From positions 12,181,453 to 12,245,452 of the forward strand of contig CM034543.1 in NCBI GenBank assembly GCA_020002185.1: a stretch of 64,000 nucleotides of DNA, written 5' to 3'. The notes under the pieces were generated by a model that searched no databases, was not told where the DNA came from, and saw only the letters and a program-made list of their open reading frames with translations. Source of the stretch: Paraescarpia echinospica (Eukaryota; Annelida; Polychaeta; Sabellida; Siboglinidae). This document shows, one piece after another, positions 28,986 through 40,190 of the stretch. The position numbers were made by a program, and so were the translations under genes. Every line of letters starts with the position of its first letter. Positions within the stretch are counted from its first letter, which is position 1.

Positions 28986-29663
28986 AGTATCATCTGCATA
29001 AAGATGATGATCTAAGTTATGTCTTTGTATAACGTAGCTTAGTGGCGTGGTGTAAAGAGTAAAAAGCAAAGGCCCAAGAACAGAACCCTGGGGAACACCA
29101 AATAAAGCCGTCAGTGCAGCTGAAAAGCAGTTCCCAATCTTTATAGTTTGGTATCTATCAGTTAGATACAAACAAAACCAGCTTAGAGCTGTGCCAGATA
29201 TGCCGTACCACTTTAATAGGCGTTCAATGAGAATGCTGTGATCAATCGTGTCAAACGCGGCAGAGAGATCTAGTAAGGTAAGTGCAGTCACTTTACCATT
29301 ATTAATGTTCAAGTTAATGTCATTAAGAACCTTTAAGAGGGCAGTCTCTGTTGAATGAAACTGCCTATATGCTGATTGTGACACATTAGTTAAGACATTT
29401 GTGCTAATGTGAGTCCTTAGACGACTTGCTACAACCTTTTCTAGTATTTTGGAAATTAAGCTGAGATTAGAAATAGGTTTAGGCAGAGGTGACTTCTTAA
29501 GAAGTGGTGTGACATGGGCATATTTAAAATCATCAGGAAAACAGCCAGAGCAAAGTGATGCATTTATAATATTTGTTATAGGTCCAATTAGTGTATCGAG
29601 ACATGCTTTTAGCAGTATTGTTGGAAATGGATCAAGTGCACAAGATTTATTTGGGGAGGACAT
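28986..29663 (-). pseudogene. L2/CR1-like LINE reverse transcriptase fragment
   Basis: A minus-strand open frame carries SSPNKSCALDPFPTILLK at the N-terminus, then STETALLKVLNDI, LLDLSAAFDTIDHSILI (palm motif A), [18 protein letters not shown] (motif B region) and HLYADDTQSL (catalytic YADD). These are the classic RT blocks and the YADD box is intact. The element is truncated on both sides and is of the same family as the LINE at 49.4-52.3 kb. Confidence 0.85.
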
Positions 29664-30175
29664 AATGAAACGTACATCCTATGACTATACGATTGTAAGC
29701 CAGTCTCTACCCAAAGTCATCGCAGTCAAATATCACGGTGTCACATTGACCGGCAGTTTTTCTTTTAGAGATCATATAAATCGTATTGTTTTTAAAGCTT
29801 TTAAAGCTGGTTTTATTAGGCGTGTTTGCACAACATTTACCGATGTACAGGCTTTGAGATCCTTGTATATATAGCTCTAGTCAGGAGTCAGTTGGAGTAT
29901 TGCAATGTTATCTGGAATCACTGGCAACCTACGTTTATTCACAAAATCAAAAGAGTTAAAAAAATAATTAAATATCTATGTTACAAATCCAAAATACAGT
30001 ACTCCTCTGACAGTTGTCCTGAACTTTGCCATCATTTTAAACTACCTTCCCTTCAACATAATATGCAAGTGGCAGATCTCATCTTTTTACACAAGTGTGT
30101 ACTAGTAATTATACTGTTGTCCACAGTACGGGTCATGACCCGAGATCAAAGGGTTTTTCGTTTTTTATAAGTACA
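29664..30175 (+). pseudogene. LINE RT C-terminal fragment (different family)
   Basis: A plus-strand frame gives VKYHGVTLTGSFSFRDHI, then IALVRSQLEYCNVIW and KYLCYKSKIQYSS, the thumb/C-terminal signature of jockey-like RTs. It starts where the minus-strand RT ends, so two LINE fragments abut head to head. It ends about 30 bases before the left terminus of Maverick element 1, so the Maverick inserted into or next to it. Confidence 0.65.
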
Positions 30176-30207
30176 ATTTTTGCGTTTTTTAGCAGTCAGG
30201 AGCACAT

Positions 30208-30380
30208 TCTGAGTCGAATGGAATGTTACTTATAAAAAACTTGAAATGTTACTTATAAAAACTTGATTGACAGGTCCACGAAAGAGAGTGTGCCGACATC
30301 TAGTGACTAATTAGGTAATTAATTAGGTACTAATTAGCAACAAGTGAGTAGTGCATTCACTGGAGGGCAGCACTAGCAAT
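30208..30380. repeat. Left inverted terminal repeat, element 1
   Basis: From 'ttctgagtcgaatggaatgt' to 'cactagcaat' this is the reverse complement of 46,931-47,104, with about half a dozen differences by eye. It contains a nested AT-rich run 'aattaggtaattaattaggt'. Confidence 0.93.
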
Positions 30381-30397
30381 AAGTAAAAATAGTAATT

Positions 30398-30487
30398 CGA
30401 CATCTAGTGACTAATTAGGTAATTAATTAGGTACACATTATCAACAAGTGAGTAGGGCAATCACTGGAGGGCAGCACTAGCAATAAG
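30398..30487. repeat. Subterminal direct repeat of the ITR inner half
   Basis: Repeats 30,293-30,380 ('cgacatctagtgactaatta' ... 'cactagcaataag') with a few differences. The right end shows only a partial echo near 46,822 ('cactagatgtcagcacac'). Confidence 0.85.
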
Positions 30488-31450
30488 AAAAATAGTAATT
30501 CCCAACTAATTAGTATCAATTAGGTATACGGCGGTGTGTGTGAAGTGGGAAAGCTTCTAGGCGCTTCTAGGCTGCATTGTGGTGCCTGGCGGAGCAAAAG
30601 ATCAGCGAGGTTAATCGAGCGGCCTAGTTTACGCGGCTCGCTGCAGTGCGGTGCCTGGCGGAGTAGGAGATCAGCGAGGTTAATCGGGTGGCCTAGTTTA
30701 CACGACTCACTGCCGAATAGGATATCGTATAACGGTATGTGGCTGTGCGTTAAGTCTTTGCGGTACGGTTTAAAGATGCTGGAGAATTGTTATGGCAGTG
30801 TTATAACGCGCTGGAGTCTGTGCGGTGCAGGCAGTGATTTTTGTTTTTTCTTCTCGTAGCTGGTATTCGCTGTCAGAATAAGCTGGCCGTACGCAAGGAT
30901 ATGCGATGAATGTGTTTGAGCGTTAAGCTGGCTTGTTGCGAGATGCATGTGTGGAGATGCTTGGCAGTGTCTGCACATTAGTTGGAATATAGACAAATGC
31001 TGCGGTTGTTGGAGTGTCTGCACAGTAACAGCTGTTACTTGTGAAGTGCACATTAGTTGGAATATACATAAATGCTGCGGTTGTTGGATTATTTCGCTAG
31101 GCTGTATTGTGATCGTGTGCATGAGAAGTAGGGCGCCTTTTATAACGCTGAAATATTGTGTAGGCGTTTGGTAACAGCTGTTACTTGTGCACTAGTTGGA
31201 ATGCTGCTGTTATGTGTGCATCAGTTGGAATGCTGTGCTGGTGGTGGATATTGCGCGAAAAGAAAGAAACAAACGGTGAGAAATATATAAACTTTATTAT
31301 AGGCAGGCGGTCACTGTGGCGGTGGATTGAATGGATGATGAGGTCGGTTTGGCGCTGGCGGTGTCCCGAATCCGTGGCGTCCGGGAGGTTGTAACGGATA
31401 TCCGAGGTGAACTGATAGATGAGCTAGCACGGGTGGTCTAAATGAAGGGG
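30488..31450. other. Left-end region of element 1 without recognised gene
   Basis: Contains two ~75-bp near-repeats around 30,575 and 30,650 ('gcctggcggag', 'gatcagcgaggttaatcg') and a repeated 'agttggaatat..ataaatgctgcggttgttgga' phrase at 30,980 and 31,055. Open frames up to 110 codons have no motif. Confidence 0.5.
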
Positions 31451-31566
31451 CTAGAAATCTGGTGGCGGTGTCTCGAATCCGTGGCGACCGGGAGGTTGTA
31501 ACGGATATCCGAGGTGAACTGATAGATGAGCTGGCACGGGTGGTCTAAATGAAGGGGCTAGAAATA
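31356..31566. repeat. ~106-bp tandem duplication
   Basis: A block starting 'ggcggtgtcccgaatccgtg' at 31,356 is repeated from about 31,462 ('ggcggtgtctcgaatccgtg') with very few differences. The right-hand copy encodes the C-terminal end of the minus-strand spliced gene, whose stop lies close to the junction. It is a recent duplication. Confidence 0.9.
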
Positions 31567-32556
31567 TGGGCGTGAAAGTGTTCGATTCTATGTATTGGGG
31601 TATATCATCCTCTGTTGAGTCTGGTTCGGCGGCTTCATGTATTGTTGGTTGCACGGTTAATGTCGGGAGTGAAGTCGGCGTAGGTGATAGTACGATTCGG
31701 CGGTGTGGTGGGTCGATGAAGTGAACGCATACCATGGCGTATGTTCGGTGGTAGAGGTCGGGTGACACGACGTACACGTGATGTTTGAATCTGTAAAGAT
31801 ATATACAGTTTTGTCAGTTATTGGTAGCGTCGGCGACTGCTTCGGTAGTGCCGGGCGTGCGTTGGCATCCTAAATACACCATGCCACCACGCCGATTCTC
31901 TCGAGGGGTCGTATCCAACATAATGATATCGTTTCTTCGGATTCCGGGCGGTGGCACAAAACCGTTCCGTCTAGAGGGGACCATAAGGGTTTGTCCCCGA
32001 CCAATGTGAAGGGCTTCAAACCCCGTAATGAGGCGTCTGTAAATGTGAAATGTGAGTGAGTGACCTGGAAGGAAAGCAGCTATAGTTATAGTAATCATCA
32101 AAGCCCGTAATGAGGCGTCTGTAAATAAAGGTAAGATAAATTGTAGTTATTAGAAGGAAAGCAGTTATAGTTATAGTAATCAAACCCCGTAATTAGGCGT
32201 CTGTAAATAGAGTTAAGATTATTGGAAAGAAAAGCCGTTATAGTAAGGAAGAAAATGAAGGAAAGCCGTTATTTTAGTTAGTATCGTTGAAGGAGGAAAC
32301 GTACCTTTTTCCGGGTTGTAGGGGTTGGGCAGCAATCGCATTATATGTGGCGTTCGCGGCGTGTGGTCTGTAAATAAAAAAAAAAAACAATTGTTAGTTA
32401 GTGACGTTGAAAAAGAAAGCAGTTATAGTAATGTGTAGTGATACGAAGGAAAGCCGTTAAGTGTGTAAGGAAAACGTACCTGTCTTGTGGTCGTCGGGGG
32501 ACAGCACCAGCAGCAGCAGCAGCAGCAGCAGAGTGGTGTTCATTGTTCTGCTCCAT
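31451..32556 (-). CDS. Spliced left-end gene of element 1, function unknown
   Basis: Minus strand. Exon 1 32,556-32,480 starts ATG and encodes MEQNNEHHS followed by an alanine run (GCT repeats). Exon 2 is 32,367-32,305. Exon 3 starts at 32,036, with acidic/basic residues and PSRRNGFVPPPG. A last exon 31,790-31,451 is Pro/Thr-rich and ends at a stop. Junctions 1-2 and 2-3 have GT-AG signals and matching phases. The donor of exon 3 was not resolved. The exon 3 acceptor region is duplicated twice upstream (about 32,118 and 32,200). No known domain. An upstream in-frame ATG at 32,646 lies only 4 bases from the TATA box, so 32,556 is preferred. Element 2 has a spliced minus-strand gene in the same place. 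Confidence 0.6.
32036..32260. repeat. ~82-bp tandem repeats spanning intron and acceptor
   Basis: Three units carry 'cccgtaatgaggcgtctgta' (or the 'attaggcg' variant) at about 32,020, 32,103 and 32,185. They are interleaved with 'ggaaagcagttatagttata'. Each repeats a minus-strand splice acceptor (ATTTACAG) plus the first bases of exon 3 of the 31,451-32,556 gene. This could give alternative acceptors, or be a by-product of slippage. Confidence 0.8.
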
Positions 32557-32649
32557 TGTGAGAAATGAATAGCGCAGTTGTTTTCGCGGTGACGTGTAGC
32601 GGCCTAGACACGTATGCGGTAGCCTTACATAAGCGGCTGACGTCACTGG

Positions 32650-32658
32650 TTATATAAG
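32650..32658. promoter_or_regulatory. TATA box between divergent genes
   Basis: 'ttatataag' lies 94 bases upstream of the minus-strand ATG at 32,556. It is symmetrical enough to serve either strand. The plus-strand RPA-like gene starts 340 bases away. Confidence 0.5.
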
Positions 32659-32996
32659 GCGCTTATGTAACTGTTTGTAAGTGCCTAAAACGGTAATAAA
32701 GGGTGAAATACGCGTAAACTAAGCGGCCTATAATACAAGTAGGGACTGGAGAATCATATGGTAAACTTATATTAGAAAATAAAAGCGGCGTTCTGTTTGT
32801 GCACTAAACTGACCGAGAGTTTTTTTTTTCAGTTTTAGTAACCTTGTAAGAATCGGCTGTTTTCTGAAGCGCGTGCGCGAGCGCACGATGGCCATGCGCG
32901 AAGCGATTATCAATAGGGTCGGGCGGAGAACGCCTATGTATTGTCGGTGTGGTAACGTTGTGTTGTTGCCGTTGCAGAGCGTTGTAGTGGTTGATC

Positions 32997-34547
32997 ATGG
33001 TTCCACCGCCTGTTCACGGAGAGGTCCCGAAGAAAACGAAGTCGAAGGTGCCAACTGGCGCGGCGGCGTCCTGCTACAAAATGAAAGCCCCTTCAGCGGC
33101 CGCTACGAAGGGGTCGTCGAATCCGGCTCTCGACGCAGCGCCTACTATGTCGGAGTCGTCTCTCGACGCAGTGGTGAGTGCGGTCGAGCCGACGACCGAG
33201 GTAACTCTGAAAGAGTTTGTGCTGGCCCCCGATGGCACGTATAAGATTATTACACCCGTACAAATCGTTGGCGTTGCATGGAAAAATAAATGCTCGTACG
33301 TCGGCTGTCACGCTTGTAAGCGCAAAGTGCGAGGCCTTGAAAGCGGTAGTATGGTGTGCGCAGTACATGTCGTGCAGTCGAAGCCGACGACGAATTTTTC
33401 GGTTCGCGTCCTGTTGGAAGGGCATGGCGCCGACGACGACGACGACGACGCTGAGGCTGGTATCTGGCTTACACTGTTCGACGAAGCGATATCGTCGATC
33501 GGCGATTTCGAAGCCGACTACGTGGCCAGCATGTTACCAGAGCAGTTGCGCAACAGTTTTGTAGCGAGCCTGACCGGCACAGTACTGGAGATGTCCGTGC
33601 ACAAGGTCGTATGGGGCGGAATTCTGGACACGTACACTGTCCGGGATGTGAGGGTCGTGTCGAAGAAGGCGAGTAAAAATGAAGCGCGCGCGCACGATGT
33701 TCACCCTTGAATGACTAACGCTTGGTGTTTGTTCCTTCTGTAGGACGCTGTAATCGCCGCTGCTTTACGCAGCATCATTGATGAGAGCTCGCCCCTCGCC
33801 GAGAAGCGCGCTAAAACGGAAACGCCGCCGCCGCCTCCTCTTCCGCTCCTCACTGATGAAGACACGCAGAACATTCCTCCTCCCCCGGTGGCGAGAAAAG
33901 CGTCGATGCATCGGCCTTCGAAAACCGCTGAAGCTCCGACGTACGTTACATTGAGTCTGGTGGTGCCGACAACAACAGCATCACTGCCATCACCACGTCT
34001 GGACGTGTTGTCTGTGTCTTCGGACGACTTTATACCGTGGGCCCGCGACAAAAAGCCAGTGATCGTAGGCACCCTCCAAGCCGACTCGGAGTGGAGCGTC
34101 CTCCATTCGTACGCCGGACGGCAAAGATGCATGATGGCCACCTTCGTCGAAATAGTCGGCGAAAGGGTAATGGAAAGCGCGCGTCAAGAATGTGGTGAGT
34201 GCCCGCCCGAGGAGGGCTGTCCCTTCGTACATATGTACGGCTATCGAGGAAGGAATCCGAGCCGACGGTACAGGCTTGTGTACGAAAACGTGGCGGCCAT
34301 AAATGTGTGTGTTTTTTTATTGGCCATCGACAGCTTTCTGCAGCAAACGTTGTTGTTACCCTCTACTCGATTGATCGCGGTGTTCGAAGAACGATGCGTG
34401 CGTGGCGATCGATTTTTGGAAGGTGCACTCATGCGCCAAGTGGCCGACTGGCTCATGGGCACGGACTGGACGGCTCCGTTTGATCGTTCGCTCTTGGAAG
34501 TGGCCGTACAGCATTATCAGTTGAAAAGAGCGTGTCTCGCCGACTAA
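32997..34547 (+). CDS. RPA1-like ssDNA-binding protein, spliced (element 1)
   Basis: Exon 1 32,997-33,647 begins MVPPPVHGEVP. After a low-complexity, Ser/Ala-rich N-terminus it carries an OB-fold segment with a Cys-rich site (CSYVGCHACKRK, then CAVH) and GIWLTLFDEAI. This resembles the replication factor A C-terminal domain (C..C...C..C, then WVT.F). The exon ends at a GTGAGG donor; the intron 33,648-33,743 ends CTTCTGTAG. Exon 2, 33,744-34,547, is Pro-rich then of unknown fold (ends LKRACLAD). The likely role is binding single-stranded viral DNA beside PolB. Element 2 carries the same fold, with an intron at the aligned position. Exon 2 may be a separate domain. No frame break was seen. Confidence 0.65.
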
Positions 34548-34599
34548 TATGCTGTGGCGACGTTTATACTGCCGAATTGTTGAACGTATTGCGCGCTTA

Positions 34600-35125
34600 A
34601 GCTGCACCCGCATAATTATGTATTACCTTGCTGTAGCAGTGCTGATAATATAGCGCTGTTTAGTCGCATCGACATATTTACCCTGCTGTAGCAGTGGCGA
34701 ATTGAACATTAATTGCGCGGTTTATTTACACTGATGAACATTAACCTGTGGCGTCGTTTATACGGCCGAACATTATATTTGCATTCTGCTGTAGCAGTGC
34801 AGAATTGAACATTAATTGCGCGGTTTATTTACACCGATGAACATTAACCTACGGCGTCGTTTATACTGCCGAACATTATATTTGCATCCTGCTGTAGCAG
34901 TGCCGAATTGAACATTGCGCGGTTTATTTACCTTGCTCTGGCATAAAGCCTTATTACTCTGCTGTGGCATCAAGCCCTTACTGTGTATAACATGTAGCGC
35001 GGTATATTTACTCGCTTTAGCATAAAGTCTTATTATCCTGCTGTGGCATAAAGCCTTACTGTAACATGTAGAAGCGCGGTTTATTTACACCGACATAATC
35101 CGCTGTGGCATGAAGCCTGACTGTG
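34600..35125. repeat. Repeat region with CTGCTGTAGCAG inverted motifs
   Basis: A ~115-bp unit containing 'ctgctgtagcagtg', 'gaattgaacatt' and 'gcgcggtttattta' recurs at about 34,680, 34,790 and 34,888. Shorter derivatives with 'gctgtggcataaagcc' follow to about 35,110. CTGCT/AGCAG forms a 5-bp inverted repeat with a 2-base centre. No ORF. The position between the RPA-like and PolB genes would suit a replication or transcription control array. Confidence 0.75.
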
Positions 35126-35169
35126 GTGATGTATGATGATGCTTAATAAAACGTATGAACAAAAAAAGC

Positions 35170-35760
35170 CCGCCTCCTGTTGTCGACACGTCCACCTCTG
35201 CGCCATCATCCCAGTACAAACAAACTGACGACGTCCCATTACAAACTAAATCGTTGTCATCCAGTGCGTCAATACTACGAACTGACGACGGGTGGTAAGA
35301 CAGCTTCTTCCTCCGCTGCTGCTGCTGCGCCGTCATTGCAGTGTAACAAACAACTGTAGAGTAGCGCCAAAACAATTCGCTTCCATCCAGCTAACGGACG
35401 GGGTAGCCGACAGCGCTGCCACCTGACGGCTATCCCAGTGCAAACAAACTTGACGGTAGCGCGCTGCCATCCAGCGCTTCGATACTACGAACCGACGACG
35501 GGCGGTAAGACAGCCAGCCTCCGCCGCACCGTCATCCCAGTGAAACAAACAGAGTAGCGCGGTGAAACTGCAGATTACCGCCAAAAAATTAAACACTGCC
35601 ATCCAGACATACCCTGCTAACGGACGGGGTAGTCGACAGCGCTGACACCTGAAGGCTATCCCAGTGCAAACAAACAAACAAACATGACGGTAGTTCTGCC
35701 ACCTGTCGGGGCGGTGGTTTCGCTGGCTAGCTGCGAACAAACCGCGCGGCGCGCGAGACA
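35170..35760. repeat. ~225-bp tandem repeat array
   Basis: Phrases 'atcccagt.caaacaaac' at about 35,208, 35,431 and 35,657, 'cgacgacggg.ggtaagacag' and 'ctaacggacggggtag.cgacagcgctg' recur with a period near 225 bp, about 2.5 units. Frames through it are not conserved between units, so it is treated as noncoding. Confidence 0.8.
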
Positions 35761-35852
35761 AATTCGCCCCGCCGTCCAGAAAATGGCGGCTGTCACCATC
35801 ACCATCACCACCTAGCGGTCGTTGCGCGCGAACTTACAGTCGGTGTCGGTAA

Positions 35853-38800
35853 TTCGTCGTAGTTAATATCGTTCCGGGCTCGACTAGGACGAAAGTGCGT
35901 TCCGCGCCGCTGTCACCGACGATTCACGCATGCCCGAAATGCGATCGAACGTTCGCCCGTCACCTCACTATAGTGCGGCATCTGAAAAGCTGCGTCGGCG
36001 GCTGCGGTAATCACGCGTGTCCGAAATGCAATCGATCGTTCGCCAAGCGCGACAATATGTTGCGACATTTAATAGTCTGCGCGCAATAACGACGACGACC
36101 TACGGCGTGCCGTTCGAGAACACTGGTCGAGCATCCGTACGTCTAGTCCAGTCTAGATATAATTTCGATATGTCCGATTGTTCGGACACGTCCGCGCACG
36201 ACGACCGACTACTACTGATGTTCGAGGCGCAGATTCGAGCCTTTAAAATAAATTGATCGTACGGGTTTATCATGCGTCACAGGGAGACGGGCCGACTCAG
36301 GTAATACCATTCTTCGTGTATCTGTTGCGGACGCTATCTCGAGTCGCCCGTCCTCGTTACCGACGCCGCGTCGTTCGAACGTTTCCTCGACGCCGCCTGA
36401 CAGCCTGACGTTATGCAATACGTGATCGCGCAGCGACCCGACCCGGGGTGGATCGCCGAGTTGGTGACGAACGTTACGTACTTCCTCAACGCCATCATCA
36501 ACCATCCTATCGGGTGCGCGCGCCAGCAGCGAATCCCCGACTACCTGCGCAACAACAAGGCGCTCATCGGCCTAGCGAAAGATCGCCACAATCAACAGTA
36601 CACCGACAACCTGTGCCTCTTCCCCTGTCTGGCGCTGCATCGGGGCGCCGACTTCCGCGTAGACGATTTGACGACCTCGGCCTTAAGGCTCTAAGTAAAG
36701 CCGACTACACCGCCGCAGGCGGCGGCTGCCAACCCTATTACGCGTTCGCCGGCGACCCGCTGAACGCACTCGACCGGATGGAGACGGTCTTCGAAATGAA
36801 TTTGACCGTGTATCGACTGACGGAGGAGGGCACCACCGCTGAAGTGGTCCGCCGCTCCCTCCACCGCTACCCGACTACCATCAGCGTCAATCTATGCGAG
36901 ACGCACTATTCCTACATAACCGACGTGTCGCTGTTCTGTCGCTCGTACGTATGCGGTAAGTGCGGCGAGGCGCTGCGGCCGACCCTACATCGACTGCGGC
37001 GTCACGAGACGACGTGCGAGGGTGGCGTTCGCCACGTCTTTCCAGGCGGCGTCTACCATCCGACGCCGTCCGTGTTTCAACAGCTGGAGGACGAGTGCGT
37101 CTACGTGGACGAATGCCTGCGCTACTACCCGTACAGGACGACGTACGACTTCGAGTGCTACTTCGACGATCGCGACCTGCCGGCGGATAGCGCCAAATGC
37201 CGATGGATAGCGCAACACGAGCTACTCAGCGTGAGCGTCGCCTCGAACGTCCGCGGGCACGAGACGGCGCGCTGCTTCGTCACGTCCGGCGATTCGGGCG
37301 AGCTCGCGAAGTGCCTGATCGACGCCCTCGAGGCCATAAGCGAGGCGGCATGCGCGGCTCTGCGACCGTCGTTCGACGCGACCTTCGAGGCGATAGCCTA
37401 GCTCGACGACGAATGGCGAGTTCGCGCGTAGGAGAAGGAGGCGTCGCGCGATAAGACCCCGTACACGGTGCTCCGCGACCGCCTGTGGACGCACCTGCGC
37501 AGCCTACCCGTCCTCGGTTTCAATTCGGGCAAGTACGACTTGAACGTTTTCAAGAAATATCTGACGCCCCTGTTCATGACTAGCGAGGCGCAGAGCGTCT
37601 CGTCGGCGTTTACGATCAAGCGTCAGAACAACTTCATGTGCCTAACGACGGCGACACTCAAGTTCCTGGATATCACCAACTACCTGGCCCCCGGCGTCAG
37701 CTACGACAGCATTCTGAAGGCCTACGGCTGCGAGGCGACGTAGGGCCACTTTTACTACGAGTATCTCGACGACCTGCGAAAACTGGACGAGATCGAGCTG
37801 CCGTCGCGCGAGGCCTTCTACAGCCACCTGAAGCGCGAAGGCATCTCCTCCGCCGAGTACGAGGGTTGCGCGAAGATATGGCGCGACGAAGGGATGACGA
37901 CGTTGCCGGACTACCTCGTGTGGTATAACAATAGGGACGAGGTTCCTTTCCTGGAGGCCGTCGACAAGCAGTTCGCCTTCTATCGGCAGCGCCTCATCGA
38001 CATGTTCAAGGACGCCATCAGCGTACCGGGCCTAACGCTGCTGTACCTGTTCAACGATCTGCCGTCGACGCTCCACTTCTCGCTCTTCAACGAACCGAAC
38101 AAGGACCTGCACCGGCTCCTACAATCGCAGATCGTCGGCGGCCCCTCGATCATTTTCTCGCGCTATCACGACGCCGACGTGACCGCTGTACGGCGCGAAG
38201 AGTACGGTGAGTCGGCGCGACCGTGCCGCTCGATTGTCGGCTTCGACGCAAAGGCCTCTACGCAGGATATGCCGACAGGGTGGCACACGCGCCGTCGCGT
38301 GGAGAACGCCTTTCGGTCGGAACGCGTGCACCGCTACGGCCGCCTGGCCGTGGAGTGGCTGACGTGGGTGGTGGCGCGGACGAGGGCGCGCATACGTCAA
38401 CAGCTCAACGGGCGCGAGAAGCGCGTCGGCAAGTACCGGGTCGACGGCTGGTGTCGCGAGACGCGGACGGCGTACCAGATCCAAGGGTGCTTCTTCCACG
38501 GCTGCCCGTGCACGGGGAAGGAGTCGAACGCGATGAACGGCAAGCCGGTGAGTCAACTGTACGCCGAGACGGCCGCCGTCACGGCCTACCTTCGCCGCTT
38601 CGTCACCATCGTCGAGATGTGGGAGTGCCGGTGGTGCGCGACGAGACCGCCGCCGCTGCCGCCGCCTCCGCCGCGGAGCTGGACCGGCGGCGCCGCCGTT
38701 ACGCGGTCGACGATCCTGAAGGCCGTGCACGACGGCACGCTGTTCGGCCTCGACGAATGCGACATCGCCGTTCCGGAGGCGCTGCGCGACGCCTTCGCCG

Positions 38801-39890
38801 AGATGCAGCCGATCTTCAAGAACGCCTACATCGCGCGCGACGATCTCAGCCCGTTCATGCGTCGCTACGCCGAAACGCACGAGCTCCTCGCCCGGCCTCA
38901 GCGCACGCTCGTGGGGAGCTTTTTCGGCGCCAAGATTCTGCTCGCGACGCCGCTACTGCGGTGGTATCTGCGGCACGGACTCGTCGTCGAGCGCGTCTAC
39001 CAGATCGTCGAGTACGAGCCATACGCGTTCTTTCGTCCCTTCGGCGACACGGTCTCCGCCGCGCGACGCGAGGGCGACGGCGACCCCGACAAGGCCATCA
39101 ACGCCGATACTTTCAAACTTATCGGCAACAGTTCCTACGGGAAAACGATCACGCGGGTCGACCTACACCGCGACATCAAATTCTGCACGTCCGCCGGCGC
39201 CGCGATGCTGATCAAAGAATGTCGCTTCCGTCAGCTCGACGTCGTCCCATGCAGATCGGCTACTTCGTATATCAGTACGCCAAACTGCGTATGCTGGAAT
39301 TTTACTACGATTTCATTGCTGGCTACATTCCGCGCCCCCTTTTCCAGTACTGCGCGATGGACACGGGCTCGGCGTATTTGAGCCTCGCGGGACGAGACCA
39401 CGAAGAGCTCGTGGCGACGGCTAAGCGCGAACACTACTTTCGGCACCGCGGCGAGTGATTCCCTTCGGAACACTGCGACGTGCAGGCGGAGGCGTACGTG
39501 CGGCGCCGGCTCGCCGGCCGAGCGTGGGACGCGCCCGACGAGTGTTGCGCGAGACGGCGCAGGTACGACAAGCGAACGCCGGGCCACTTCAAAGAGGAAT
39601 GGTCCGGTCGCGGAATCGTCGCGCTCTGCAGCAAGACGTACTACTGTTTCGGCGGCTTCGGCGACAAGAACCATACGAAGGACCTGAGCAAGCGTCAGAA
39701 CGACGTCGACAAGGACGTCTTCCTCGGCGTGCTGCGCGGCCGACGGAGCGCCGGCGGCTGGAACCGCGGCTTGCAAGTGAAGGAATCGTCCTTGCTGATG
39801 TACATTCAGGAGCGCGCGGCGTTGAGCTACTTTTACGCCAAACGTAGCGAGCTCGACGACGGCGTCTCTACGACGCCGATACTCGTATAA
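35853..39890 (+). pseudogene. Protein-primed family B DNA polymerase, element 1 (broken)
   Basis: The frame opens after a stop at 35,850; no ATG in frame, so the start is lost or upstream by splicing. Order: two C2H2 fingers (CPKCDRTF, CPKCNRSF), linker, exonuclease motifs TYDFECYFD (37,147 on) and GFNSGKYDLN, then polymerase. Motif A region (about 38,240) has lost codons after FDA. Motif B is KLIGNSSYGK (39,118 on). Motif C reads MDTGS (39,358 on), with Gly at the second catalytic Asp. The frame changes near 36,070, 36,675 and 39,245. In-frame stops lie at 36,254, 36,302, 36,398, 37,399, 37,429, 37,741 and 39,456. It would have copied the viral genome from a protein primer; this copy cannot. 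Confidence 0.92.
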
Positions 39891-39895
39891 GGGGG

Positions 39896-40020
39896 GACCC
39901 ACTCCCTAGAAGTAGGGACCCTAGGAGTAGGGACCCTACCTATCTACCTAGGGACCCCTAGTTAGGACCTACCCCTAGTGACCCTACATACATACCACTA
40001 GGGTATGTATGTATGTATGT
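39896..40020. repeat. Low-complexity 'tagggaccct' tract
   Basis: Short direct and inverted repeats of 'agtagggaccct' and 'ctaggga', then a GTAT run. It fills the gap between the convergent polymerase and protease genes. Confidence 0.8.
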
Positions 40021-40027
40021 ATGTACG

Positions 40028-40075
40028 AATAAAAAAATGAGTGAACACGCGTTACAGTTTTCATCTTTTTTTATT
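40028..40075. terminator. Convergent poly(A) signals
   Basis: AATAAA on the plus strand at 40,028-40,033, 138 bases after the polymerase stop. AATAAA on the minus strand at 40,075-40,070, 116 bases after the protease stop. They lie 37 bases apart, as expected between two convergent transcription units. Confidence 0.65.
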
Positions 40076-40190
40076 TACAACAACCTCTCTACTTCGGCCT
40101 TGTCTGCCTAGAGCGGTAAGGCGCCCGCGACCGGCGGGTCCGACAAAGTCGGTTCGGATACTCGATCGTCTAATAACAAGCGATAAGCGT

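Noticed and set aside
38119..39458. Long ORFs at 38,119-38,880 (minus) and 38,223-39,240 (plus, alternative frame)
   Set aside because: GC-rich shadows of the polymerase. Only the end of the plus-strand alternative frame (after about 39,245) is real polymerase sequence, reached through a frameshift.
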